Shown: positions 39,197-47,901 of the stretch, in pieces
How the letters are laid out: the number at the start of each line of letters is the position of its first letter
How positions within the stretch are numbered: the first letter of the stretch is position 1
NCBI RefSeq assembly: GCF_012290005.1
Contig: NZ_JAAXMS010000005.1
Location: forward strand, 310,001 to 374,000
Reading direction: 5' to 3'
DNA length: 64,000 nt
Origin: Crateriforma spongiae
Lineage (GTDB): Bacteria > Planctomycetota > Planctomycetia > Pirellulales > Pirellulaceae
Notes under the pieces: generated by a model
Told to the model about the DNA's origin: nothing
Database searches by the model: none
Seen by the model: only the letters and a program-made list of their open reading frames with translations
Program-made: the position numbers and the translations under genes

Positions 39197-40525
39197 ATGA
39201 CCGCCAAATGCAACCACGGTCGTAGCCGACGAAGTTTCATCAAGCGGGCGGCCACGACGGCATCAGCGGCTTTCGCCGTTCCCACCATCATTCCGCGGCA
39301 CGTGTTGGCATCGGATTCATCACCCGGTGCCAATGATCGAATCAATGTGGGCATCATTGGCATGGGCATGCGGGGCGATCAATTGACCCGCAACATTCCG
39401 AATTCCGGACGTGTCGTGGCGATTTGTGACGCGGATCTTCGCAAAACCGAGGAAGTGACAAAGAGGAATCAAGCCGATTGGCGGGTCTATCAAGACTATC
39501 GCAAACTGATTGACCAGAAAGACATCGACGCGGTGATGGTGGCGACCGTCGATCACCATCACGTGTTGGCCAGCATCCTTGCATGCCAAGCCGGAAAAGA
39601 CGTCTATTGCGAAAAGCCCCTGTCGTTGTATCTGCGCGAAGGCCGTGCCTTGGTTGATGCGGCACGTCAATACGATCGAGTTGTTCAGACGGGTACCCAA
39701 CAGCGAACGATGGAAATGAACCAGTTCGCGTGCGAGTTTGTCCGTGACGGTGGGATCGGTGACATCCGAGCCGTTGAATGCGTCAACTTTCGAGGCCCCA
39801 ATCCTTATCCCGCCAAAGGGTTGCCCGCCGAACCGATTCCCCAAGGCGTCAACTGGGATCTATGGCAGGGACAAGCTCCGGTGCATCCATTTCATCACGA
39901 ATTGTTTCAGCACTGGACCGTCAAGAATGGACGCTGGTGGGGCAACTGGCGTGACTATGCCAATTCGCAGGTCACCGGCATGGGCGCCCATGCCTATGAC
40001 ATGGTGCAGTACGCTTTGGGAACCGATCAAACCGGTCCTGTCGAATTCTGGCCGGTGGATGAAGGCCCGCAAGCACGCGTGGATTTTCGTTATGCCAACG
40101 GAGTTCATGTGCGACTGAGCTTTCCAGACAAAGAACCACGACGTGGGCCTCAGTTGGGTGCCGTGTTCACCGGTTCGAAATGCAAGATGGAAATCAATCG
40201 CAACAAGTACACCACCAACCCACCAGATTTCGTGTCCGATCCGCCGGATCCGGAACTAGCGGCGAAATGGGAAGGCGACGACTTGATCGCACGCGGCCAT
40301 GTCGACAACTGGTTTGATTGTATCCGTTCACGTGAAAAGCCCAATGCGGATGTGGAAATCGGACACCGCACGGCCTCGATCAGCCACCTGATCGTCATCA
40401 CTCGCATGCTGGGACGGCGTTTGCAATGGGACCCCGAAACGGAAACATTTCCCAACGATGACGAAGCCAACGCGTTGCTGGATCGTCCTCGTCGAAACGG
40501 TTGGGAATTGCCCGAAATCGGTTGA
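39197..40525 (+). CDS. Tat-exported Gfo/Idh/MocA oxidoreductase
   Basis: NAD(P)-dependent sugar-type oxidoreductase of 442 residues. The N-terminus has a Tat signal (SRRSFIKRAATTASAAFAV), so the folded, cofactor-loaded enzyme is probably exported. The Rossmann motif is VGIIGMGMRGDQ and the family active-site motif is CEKPLSLYLREGRALVDAA. The C-terminal domain carries WGNWRDYANSQVTGMGAHAYDMVQYALG with the usual His. AAGG lies 7 nt before the ATG at 39197. Substrate unknown; in planctomycetes these enzymes are greatly expanded and often sit next to sulfatases and PVC cytochromes, as here. Confidence 0.92.
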   Translation: MTAKCNHGRSRRSFIKRAATTASAAFAVPTIIPRHVLASDSSPGANDRINVGIIGMGMRGDQLTRNIPNSGRVVAICDADLRKTEEVTKRNQADWRVYQDYRKLIDQKDIDAVMVATVDHHHVLASILACQAGKDVYCEKPLSLYLREGRALVDAARQYDRVVQTGTQQRTMEMNQFACEFVRDGGIGDIRAVECVNFRGPNPYPAKGLPAEPIPQGVNWDLWQGQAPVHPFHHELFQHWTVKNGRWWGNWRDYANSQVTGMGAHAYDMVQYALGTDQTGPVEFWPVDEGPQARVDFRYANGVHVRLSFPDKEPRRGPQLGAVFTGSKCKMEINRNKYTTNPPDFVSDPPDPELAAKWEGDDLIARGHVDNWFDCIRSREKPNADVEIGHRTASISHLIVITRMLGRRLQWDPETETFPNDDEANALLDRPRRNGWELPEIG

Positions 40526-40549
40526 CCAAGATCGATCCGGCGAACCGCA

Positions 40550-40810
40550 TCAATTCGGTTCGTCCCGGTCGACGGGAAAGACCTGGCGAAGTGCCCGATG
40601 CTGCGACATGGAAATCGGCAACATGCATCCGTGTCGTGATCCTTCGGGCAAACGATACTTGTCCCAATCCTTGTGATGCGTGTCGCCGAAAACCGGCACC
40701 CACGGGCCATACAATTCGGGCGACGGTTTTGATCGGGAATGAATGACCCGCCGACGCAATAAGGATTTGGCGTTTTCGTTGATACAATGGGGCAAACGCA
40801 CGCCGATCAA
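40550..40810 (-). CDS. Small coupled protein, unknown
   Basis: Possible gene of 86 codons starting with TTG that overlaps the stop of the GH5-like gene (TTGA), which would allow translational coupling. An in-frame GTG three codons on is another start. Codon use resembles neighbouring genes (TTG for Leu, CGT, GAA, AAC). No domain is recognised; the middle has a stretch rich in Trp, Tyr, Pro and His (LYGPWVPVFGDTHHKDWDKY). No signal peptide or membrane segment. It could be a real small protein, the fragment of a longer gene or chance. Low confidence. Confidence 0.35.
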   Translation of the reverse strand: MIGVRLPHCINENAKSLLRRRVIHSRSKPSPELYGPWVPVFGDTHHKDWDKYRLPEGSRHGCMLPISMSQHRALRQVFPVDRDEPN

Positions 40811-42099
40811 TCGGTTTGCAATCTCGGGCCGGTCAGTTTCTTGAAAATCTGAATCTCTTGGGCGTCAAACGGCGTTCCATCAGCACGCAACAAATCGTGG
40901 AACCACAACTCCGGTTCCGGAAAGGCTTCGCCGGGGGCCACCACGTTGCCGCTGCGTCGTTCGGCAACCAAGTCTTTGCCTTTGCGGCTTTCCCAAGGCC
41001 AAATCGTTCCTGATTTGCCGGAGACGAATCCCCAATTGACCGCGCCGACATGGTGCTTCTTCAGAACCGGCAAGCAGTCTTGGACCGTGCTTCCACGAGT
41101 CCGTGCTAGCCACTCGGTGATGATCACAGGACGCCCGTCTTGCTTGTAGTCCAGAATCAATTCCTCCAGTTCCACCGGAGGGCTGTAACTGTGGATGGAA
41201 TGGATGTCAGCATTGGCACGATTGATTGCGATATTCCCCGCTCCGACGCTGCCGGCCGAATTGCTGGTGATCGGTTGCGATGGATTGACTTCGCGTGCCC
41301 ACACCCAAGACTGGTGGACCAAGCGTTTGGATCGATCTCCCATGCTGGTTTTCGAGCCCTTTTGTTTGGCCATGTCTCCCGATTCGCCTTTGCCGCGACC
41401 CGGTTCGTTGTACAGTTCCCAGAACAACACGCGGTCGTCATTGGCAAAGCGTCGCATTGTGCCTTGGACGTAACCACGCAGACGTGCGTCTTCATCGACG
41501 GTTGCATTGCCCTCAGCAAACCTGACCGCCAGATCACGCGCCGGACAGTTTCGCCAACCCGAATTGTGGTAACGCCTAACTGGCAACGGCTGCGGTCCCA
41601 GTTCGGGATTCGGAAAGTGACAGTCGTCAAAGAAGACGAAGAATGGCCGAATTTGGTGCTTTGCGCAGATGTCCAAGAACTGGTCCATGCGTCCGTAGAA
41701 GCCATCTTCGTCATCGGCCCAGACCAAGTCATGTAGGTAGACCCGCAGGGTATTCATGCCGATGTCTTCGGCCCAACCGAGTTCTTTGTCGATCTGTTCC
41801 GGATCAAACGTCGACGACTGCCACATGTCGATTTGATTGATCGCCGTCGCGGGATAATAGTTGCATCCGACCAACCAAGGTTGTTTCGCATACCATGCGT
41901 TGGCCCGCCCGACGGTCCAGCGACCATCGACCGGCGGAAATTCTTTCAGGATTTCTTCTGTTGGCCGCTGCCGTTTCTTGTTCGCTGATCTCTTGCGGAT
42001 TGAATTGTCGGGTTTGGTATTTCCCTGCTGTGCAACGCAAACGGGATGCAACAACAGTGCGGTGGCCAAAACTGGCAACAACAGCTTTGCGGGGTTCAT
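40807..42099 (-). CDS. Secreted GH5-like (clan GH-A) glycoside hydrolase
   Basis: Exported TIM-barrel hydrolase of 430 residues. Signal peptide MNPAKLLLPVLATALLLHPV, then a basic linker (KRSANKKRQRP) and the catalytic domain from about residue 60. Putative acid/base is the Glu in FWELYNEPG and the nucleophile the Glu in PVIITEWLAR, in the order and spacing of clan GH-A. WLVGCNYYPATAINQIDMW and TLRVYLHDLVW resemble GH5-type cellulase/mannanase-like proteins of Bacteroidota and Planctomycetes. Substrate not determined. It runs towards the Gfo/Idh/MocA gene and away from the URO-D gene. Confidence 0.85.
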   Translation of the reverse strand: MNPAKLLLPVLATALLLHPVCVAQQGNTKPDNSIRKRSANKKRQRPTEEILKEFPPVDGRWTVGRANAWYAKQPWLVGCNYYPATAINQIDMWQSSTFDPEQIDKELGWAEDIGMNTLRVYLHDLVWADDEDGFYGRMDQFLDICAKHQIRPFFVFFDDCHFPNPELGPQPLPVRRYHNSGWRNCPARDLAVRFAEGNATVDEDARLRGYVQGTMRRFANDDRVLFWELYNEPGRGKGESGDMAKQKGSKTSMGDRSKRLVHQSWVWAREVNPSQPITSNSAGSVGAGNIAINRANADIHSIHSYSPPVELEELILDYKQDGRPVIITEWLARTRGSTVQDCLPVLKKHHVGAVNWGFVSGKSGTIWPWESRKGKDLVAERRSGNVVAPGEAFPEPELWFHDLLRADGTPFDAQEIQIFKKLTGPRLQTD

Positions 42100-42561
42100 T
42101 GAAAATTCGTCGGTCGAAAGCTTCGGCGGGCAGGAAATCGGATTGCAGAGTCCAGCAACACAATATCCATACGTCGCTGTCGCCGAATCCTATTCACAAG
42201 AATGCGACCGAGAACCGCCGAGGCTCGGTCTCGCTTCACCATCGAGCCAACTTCACGATCCACAAGGCGACCGGCAAACCATCTGGTGTTCAATACACTG
42301 GACAAAGACTTGGGGGGCGTTGCCGAAAGAGGAATTTGGCCGGGGCGATTCATCGGTGGATGGCTTGGTGCGACATGTCGTCCTGATCCGGTCAAAACTC
42401 TCGCGAATCTGTCTTGGGCGGCCACCGAAGCAATCATGCGCCGCGACAATAGACGCAACGGTTGGTTGACCTACCCACTCGATCGCTGATCGTCGGGGGC
42501 TTGATCGCTGATCGTTGGGAGACGGGGACCGAGATTCGCATGGGGGCGCACTGGTAGCACC
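42100..42561. other. Intergenic region upstream of the URO-D gene
   Basis: 462 bp between divergent genes with no convincing coding content. The only structure is a pair of near-identical 17-bp direct repeats (42481-42519; separate entry). Confidence 0.45.
42481..42519. repeat. 17-bp direct repeat pair upstream of the URO-D gene
   Basis: GATCGCTGATCGTCGGG (42481-42497) and GATCGCTGATCGTTGGG (42503-42519) differ at one base and are 22 bp apart start to start, about two helical turns. They end 42 bp before the gene start, a fitting place for a regulator-binding site. Confidence 0.45.
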
Positions 42562-43974
42562 ATGAACGATGACACTTATGCAGAAAGACTGCAGCGTTAT
42601 CGCGTCGCGATGGCCAACGGCACGCCGGACCGCATCCCGATCCGGCCGTTCGTCGCCGAGGCGACGGCAACGATTGCCGGCATGACGTGCCAAGACGTGA
42701 CGCAAGATTATGAAAAGGCTTTCGAAGCGGTTCGTGTCGCGGCAAAGAAATTTGGGTGGGACGCGGTCGTTCCAAACATGGTCTACGTCTGGGGGCTGAT
42801 TCCCCAGTTGATGGGAACACGATACTTGGCCATTCCGGGTGTCGGTTTGGATGCGAACAACTGTTTTCAGTACAAAGAACCGCCGGAAGATCAGGCGTGG
42901 ATGCGGAGCGACGAATACCAGGCATTAGCTGCCGACCCGACCGGCTTTCTGCTGGAAACGTGGATGCCTCGGACACAGTCTCGCGTCTGCGGGCCGGGTC
43001 AGTCCAATACCACGGAGAATAATCTGGCTTGGTTGAAGGGCGGAATGGCGGTCATGCAATACTTCAACGCGCTGGGACAAGCGGTTCAGCAACTGCGCGT
43101 CGAGTGTCAAACACCTGCTGCGATTTGCGGGATCTTGAAGAGTCCCTTTGACATCATTGCCGACAAGTTTCGTGGTTATCTGGGGATGACATACGATTTG
43201 TTCGAACGCCCGGCCGAAGTCATGGCGGCTGTTGAAGCGTTGATGCCGCATATGCTGGAAGTGGCGAAGGCGTCGGCGGACCCCGATCGTGTGTTGCCCG
43301 TCACGATCTGGATGCACCGCGGTTGCGTGCCACTGATCAACCAAGACCAGTTTGATCGATTCTATTGGCCGACACTGAAGCCGATCATTGAAGAACTGTG
43401 GGCCGATGGGCATCAAACCCTGTTCTATGCCGAAGGCAAATGGCATCACCATTGGGATGCGTTTTTAGAATTGCCCGCCGGCAGCATCATCGTCCACTGT
43501 GATCAAGACGATGTGTTTGAAGCCAAGAAAAAACTGGGACATAAGTTCGCCATTAGCGGCGGGATCCCCAATCGGTTGCTCAGCTTTGCGGACGCCGACG
43601 ACGTCCGCCGGTTTTGTAAAAAAGTGATCGCCGAGGTCGCCGTCGATGGTGGCTACATTGCCGACGCGGGTGCGATCATGCAGAACGACACGAGTATCGA
43701 GAATCTGAGGGTCATGACCGAGACCTTCCGTGATTTCGGGACCTATTCACAGTCCTCGGGCAGCATGCCGGTCGAATCGAGCATCGCAAAGCCTGCCAAC
43801 GGGCGATACGTGGGTGACGAGTCCGATCGTCCCGCCGGCGTTGTCCAACCATGGGCAGCCGTTCGACAAGATTGGCCGGAAATGACCGGTGACGAATCCG
43901 TTGTCCGGTCGTCTTGGCAAGGGATCGACGCTTGGGCTTACGCCTTCCTGTGGCACATGGTCGTGTCGTTCTAA
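42562..43974 (+). CDS. URO-D family protein (uroporphyrinogen decarboxylase-like)
   Basis: TIM-barrel protein of 470 residues in the uroporphyrinogen decarboxylase/methyltransferase superfamily. It is well over the ~350 residues of HemE, and the HemE arginine motifs are not obvious (the start reads NGTPDRIPIRPFVAEATA). It belongs with the large planctomycete group of URO-D-like proteins, some of which are corrinoid methyltransferase components, so a methyl-transfer role is a guess. The middle has AEGKWHHHWDAFLELPAGSIIVH, and GGIPNRLLSFADADDVRRFCK fits the family fold. Its stop codon is in frame with the NmrA-like remnant that starts 12 bp later. Confidence 0.8.
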   Translation: MNDDTYAERLQRYRVAMANGTPDRIPIRPFVAEATATIAGMTCQDVTQDYEKAFEAVRVAAKKFGWDAVVPNMVYVWGLIPQLMGTRYLAIPGVGLDANNCFQYKEPPEDQAWMRSDEYQALAADPTGFLLETWMPRTQSRVCGPGQSNTTENNLAWLKGGMAVMQYFNALGQAVQQLRVECQTPAAICGILKSPFDIIADKFRGYLGMTYDLFERPAEVMAAVEALMPHMLEVAKASADPDRVLPVTIWMHRGCVPLINQDQFDRFYWPTLKPIIEELWADGHQTLFYAEGKWHHHWDAFLELPAGSIIVHCDQDDVFEAKKKLGHKFAISGGIPNRLLSFADADDVRRFCKKVIAEVAVDGGYIADAGAIMQNDTSIENLRVMTETFRDFGTYSQSSGSMPVESSIAKPANGRYVGDESDRPAGVVQPWAAVRQDWPEMTGDESVVRSSWQGIDAWAYAFLWHMVVSF

Positions 43975-43986
43975 ATCGATGCTCGG

Positions 43987-44301
43987 ATGCTTACGGAATC
44001 CAAACACGACGGCCAAACTTATAACCTGCACGGCCAAGCGATCACCCAGCAACAGTTGGCCGACTATCTGAACGCTGCCTTTGGAACGAACCTGAGCTAC
44101 CGAGCGATGTCCGTGGATGAGTATCGCAAGGACCGTGTCGACGAACTGGGGGAATTCTTAGGGAACATCATCGCGGGGATCTATGAAGGCATCCGCAATG
44201 GAGCGGTCGACAATCCCAGCGATTTCCTGGCGGCTGCCGGTCGCGAACACCAGACTTGGCAGACCTACTTTGACCAACTGAAAACCCACGCGGTCACCTG
44301 A
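43987..44301 (+). pseudogene. C-terminal remnant of an NmrA-like NAD(P)H oxidoreductase
   Basis: 104 residues that match the C-terminal third of NmrA-family SDR proteins (about 290 residues when whole), including YNLHGQAITQQQLADYLN, YRAMSVDEYRKDRV and NPSDFLAAAGREHQTW. The Rossmann-fold N-terminus with the nucleotide-binding motif is absent, and the sequence directly upstream is the end of the URO-D gene. The reading frame is the same as that of URO-D, separated by its TAA and four codons. It is best read as a 5'-truncated gene left by a deletion. A short expressed protein cannot be excluded. Confidence 0.75.
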
Positions 44302-44417
44302 TCCCGCCAACACAATCCGGGAAAGTATCCCAAGCTTGATCTCGCGATGGCTGCGCAGGAGAGCGACGATGACCGAAAGGTGCATCGAATCAATGGGGGA
44401 AATCAACCGCCCCTACT

Positions 44418-45869
44418 TTGCACGAAGTCCGGCTGTTCGATGGTTTCAAAGAAAAGCCGTACTTGACCGACCGTCGCACGACTCCTTTCACCTTCGCTTT
44501 CCCCTATTACTCACCAGGACAACCTCTGTTATTGGCAACCATCGTCTTCCTGGCAGCATTGCAGCCGATCATCGTTCTTGGCGCCGGTGATGCCGCAGCG
44601 CGATTGACTGCGCAAGGCAAGCAATTCGAAGAGCGTATTTTCAAGATCGCCGATAACGCTTACACGGCAGTCGGCTACAGCGTTTCGAACGTGTCGATGA
44701 TTGTCGGTGACGACGGGGTGGTGATCATTGATACGGGCATGACTCTGGATGATGCCGGTCGTATCGCCGAGGAATTCCGAAAGATCACGGACCTGCCCGT
44801 CAAAGCGATCATCTTCACCTACGCGCACGGCGATCATACCGGCGGTGCAGCCGCATTTCTTGGGGAATCGCGACCTCAGATTTGGGCTCACGAGAATTTC
44901 GGCAGTGAGGCACGCGGTTGGCTCAGTGGCGACTTGACGGTGCAAAAGATGCGAGGTGCTCGGCAGGCCGGCTTTCGGCTGCCACCGGATCAACGAATCA
45001 ATAACGGCGTGGCACCGGTGCGATACCCCAAGCGTGGCGGTGCGGTGTTCTCGTCCGATGACAAGACCAGCCCGACGCATTTTCTGCGAGGGGATCAACA
45101 ATCATTGAACATCGCTGGGATCCAACTTGAATTGGTCTCGTCGCCCGGTGAAACGAATGACCAGTTATTCGTCTGGTATCCGGCCGCAAAAGCACTGTTC
45201 GCTGGTGACAATTTCTATCGCTCGTTCCCCAACCTGTATGCCATTCGTGGGGCTCCCAATCGCAGTGTGCGTCTATGGGCCGACAGCTTACAAAAGTTGG
45301 CGGATCATCAGGCCCAAGCTCTTGTCGGTGGTCATACCAACCCGGTGCTTGGTGCACAAAAGGTTTAAGAGGTGCTGTCGGACTATCACAACGCGTTGCG
45401 GTTCATTCATGACAAGACCGTCGAAGGGATGAACCGGGGAATGACACCGGATCAGCTGGTCGAATACGTTCAGCTGCCCGAGGACTTGGCCGGAAAAGAC
45501 TACCTGCAACCGTTTTATGGACATCCCGAATGGGGAATCCGCAGTGTGTTCAACGGATATGTGGGGTGGTTTGACGGTAATGCGACCCATTTGTTTCCGT
45601 TGTCACCGAAGTCGGAAGCTCAGCGGGTCGCCGATCTGGCCGGCGGACCGGACCAATTGACCGCCAAGGCGCACGAGGCCGTTGCGTCAGGCGATGCCCA
45701 GTGGGCCGCGCAGTTGGCCGATCATTTGTTAGCGATCGAACCCAACGATCGGGAAGCCAAGCAAATCAAAGCCCAAGCGTTGACGCAATTAGCCCAAGAC
45801 ATGGTCAATGCGACAGCCCGGAATTATTACCTGACGGTCGCTGCGGAATTGCGGGGCGATTTGAAATAA
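44418..45869 (+). pseudogene. Alkylsulfatase gene interrupted by one in-frame TAA
   Basis: Metallo-beta-lactamase-fold alkyl/aryl sulfatase of the SdsA1/BDS1 type. Residues 1-316 hold the MBL domain with YAHGDHTGGAAAF and VSSPGETNDQLFVWYP ... LFAGDNFYRSFPNL. The stop at 45366-45368 is followed in the same frame by EVLSDYHNALRFIHDKTVEGMNRG and the alkylsulfatase dimerisation domain to 45869. Read through, the protein would be about 483 residues. The C-terminal SCP2-like domain of long SdsA1 proteins is missing. The 5' end is also doubtful: the only upstream start in frame is a TTG, while a well-placed ATG at 44369 (after AGGAG) is in another frame. Nonsense mutation, read-through and sequencing error are all possible. 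Confidence 0.8.
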
Positions 45870-45972
45870 GTCCGATCGACCTAAACTTGACGGTATCGGC
45901 TTGCCGGTCGGTGCCCTACCCCGTCACGTGGCGGCGATCAGAGCACGCCGCGGGCGATTGATCGATGTCGAA

Positions 45973-46254
45973 TCAATCGACTCGCTTGGTGATTTCGATC
46001 AGGTGGTACCCGAACTGTGTCTTCACGGGGCCGTGAATCTTGTTCAGCTCGCCGGTGAACACGACGTCGTCAAATTCCTTCACCATTTGACCGCGGCTGA
46101 AGGTCCCCAGTTCGCCGCCGGACTTTCCGGACGGGCAAGCCGAGAATTCTGCGGCGATGGCGCCGAAGTCTTTCCCGCCTTCGATCTGTTCCTTCAAGTC
46201 CTGACATGCGTCTTCGGTTTCAACCAGGATGTGACGTGCGCTGGCGGTTGCCAT
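45973..46254 (-). CDS. ppiC: Parvulin-type peptidyl-prolyl isomerase
   Basis: Small cytoplasmic cis-trans prolyl isomerase of 93 residues, the size of PpiC (parvulin). Conserved positions are the N-terminal ASARHILVETED (active-site His), CPSGKSGGELGTFSRGQMVKEFDD and the closing VKTQFGYHLIEITKR. There is no signal peptide or chaperone arm. The ATG at 46254 fits the family N-terminus; the upstream open frame to 46653 has no similarity. It stands alone between the broken alkylsulfatase and the DUF3472 gene. Confidence 0.94.
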   Translation of the reverse strand: MATASARHILVETEDACQDLKEQIEGGKDFGAIAAEFSACPSGKSGGELGTFSRGQMVKEFDDVVFTGELNKIHGPVKTQFGYHLIEITKRVD

Positions 46255-46518
46255 GGTGGTCTCGCTTTGATGGGGGTTTGGGGCGTCAATGGACAACACA
46301 ACAATGATTTTGTCGGTCCAATTGGTTGCCCATCGTGTCCGGATATGTGGCCGAAGAAAACCCCATCGGCGGCGCGGCCAGCGAACTGACGTGCGGCGGC
46401 CGGTTGTGTCCCATCGACTTTTTCTTGGGGGGCGACGGCCCGTTGTCTGTTCAAACGCCGGATTTTCGTCGATTTTGAACGGCTGTCCTGTCCTTCCGAT
46501 CAAACGAAAAAGACTGCT

Positions 46519-47811
46519 ATGCATTTTCGATTCATCGCTTCCTTGCTTCTGCCGATGATTGCCACCAACGCGATCGGAGTATCGATCGTTCATGCAAAAC
46601 AGTGGCAGGTTCCCGTGGCGGGGAACGCGTTTCTCGCCAATCCGAACACTCATGACCGGTCATTGCGACGTGATGGGCGTTTGATCATGCGTGATCCCGG
46701 CGAAACCTATTCGGTATTTTTTCACGTCAGTTCCGAAGTCCAACTGAAGCTGTCGATCGATGGGCGTACGCTTGGCGACAACAGCACGATTGGGGTGACG
46801 ATCGGTGACCGTATGCTGGACTGTGATTTGGTGGCAAGTCCCAAATCGTCGGCGGCCATTGGAACGGTTCGGGCACCGTCGGGTTACCTGCGTGTCGATT
46901 TGCAATTGACCGATGGTTCGGATCCGGCCCAGATCGAGCAATTGATTGTCGAAGCCGCCAGCGATGATTTGCAATTGGACTTTGTCAAGAACAACGACGG
47001 CAACATGTTTTACTGGGGACGCCGTGGTCCGTCGGTTCACCTTGCGTATCGGATTCCGCGAAACGTTGACCTGAAGTACGCCTACAGCGAAATCACGGTT
47101 CCGGTTGGCCAAGATCCCATCGGCTCGTATTTCATGACCAATGGATTCGGCGAAGGCTACTTCGGCATCCAGGTGAACAGCGAATCTGAACGACGAGTCT
47201 TGTTTTCGGTCTGGAGTCCCTTTCGTACCGATGATCCCAGCGAAATCCCGAAGGAAGATCGCGTGGTGACGCTTTCCAAGGGAACCGGTGTGATTGCGAG
47301 GGACTTCGGGAACGAAGGATCGGGTGGCCAAAGCTTTCTACGCTACGAATGGAAAGCCGGTCGAACGTATCAATTCTTGACCGAAGTGATGCCCGACGGT
47401 TCCGGCAATACGCGATACACGTCGTGGTTCGGCGACAAGGACACGAAGGAATGGAAACTGATCGCAAGTTTCCAACGGCCGAAGACCGACAAGCACCTTT
47501 CGGGATTCCATTCGTTCCTAGAAAACTTCTCGCCGGCGCTCGGCCATGTTCAGCGATCAGCCCAATACGGCAATCAATGGGTCTGTGATACCCAAGGCAA
47601 CTGGCACGAAGTCACCGCCGCGAAGTTCACCGGAGACAACACGGCACGTGGACGACACCGATTAGATTTCGCCGGCGGCAGTGACGGCGAAGTCTTCTAT
47701 CTAAAAAACGGTGGCTTCTTTTCGGATGCCGTCGAACTAGATCAAAGGTTCCAGCGGCAGTCCACGGCCCACCTTCAACCCGACATCGACTGGAAAAATT
47801 TGCCGCGATAG
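46519..47811 (+). CDS. Secreted DUF5077/DUF3472 protein
   Basis: Exported protein of 430 residues. Signal peptide MHFRFIASLLLPMIATNA, then a DUF5077-type beta domain (about 28-150; VPVAGNAFLANPNTH) and a DUF3472 domain (about 155-380; SVHLAYRIPRNVDLKYAYSE, GYFGIQVNSESERRVLFSVW, WKAGRTYQFLTEVMPDGSGNTRYTSW). This architecture is widespread in polysaccharide-degrading Bacteroidota and Planctomycetes, but no enzymatic activity is known. It probably binds or modifies a glycan. It converges with the arabinofuranosidase-like gene. Confidence 0.87.
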   Translation: MHFRFIASLLLPMIATNAIGVSIVHAKQWQVPVAGNAFLANPNTHDRSLRRDGRLIMRDPGETYSVFFHVSSEVQLKLSIDGRTLGDNSTIGVTIGDRMLDCDLVASPKSSAAIGTVRAPSGYLRVDLQLTDGSDPAQIEQLIVEAASDDLQLDFVKNNDGNMFYWGRRGPSVHLAYRIPRNVDLKYAYSEITVPVGQDPIGSYFMTNGFGEGYFGIQVNSESERRVLFSVWSPFRTDDPSEIPKEDRVVTLSKGTGVIARDFGNEGSGGQSFLRYEWKAGRTYQFLTEVMPDGSGNTRYTSWFGDKDTKEWKLIASFQRPKTDKHLSGFHSFLENFSPALGHVQRSAQYGNQWVCDTQGNWHEVTAAKFTGDNTARGRHRLDFAGGSDGEVFYLKNGGFFSDAVELDQRFQRQSTAHLQPDIDWKNLPR

Positions 47812-47901
47812 TCGACGAAAACGGAAAGGCCATGGGTTCGTTCAGGCAATGAAAATATTGTTCTTGGCGACGAGGCCAATTTACCGTGAAGACACGCTTG
47901 G

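Noticed and set aside
42562-43974. Haem-biosynthesis HemE
   Set aside because: The protein is over 100 residues too long and lacks the obvious HemE substrate-binding motifs, so only the superfamily name is used.
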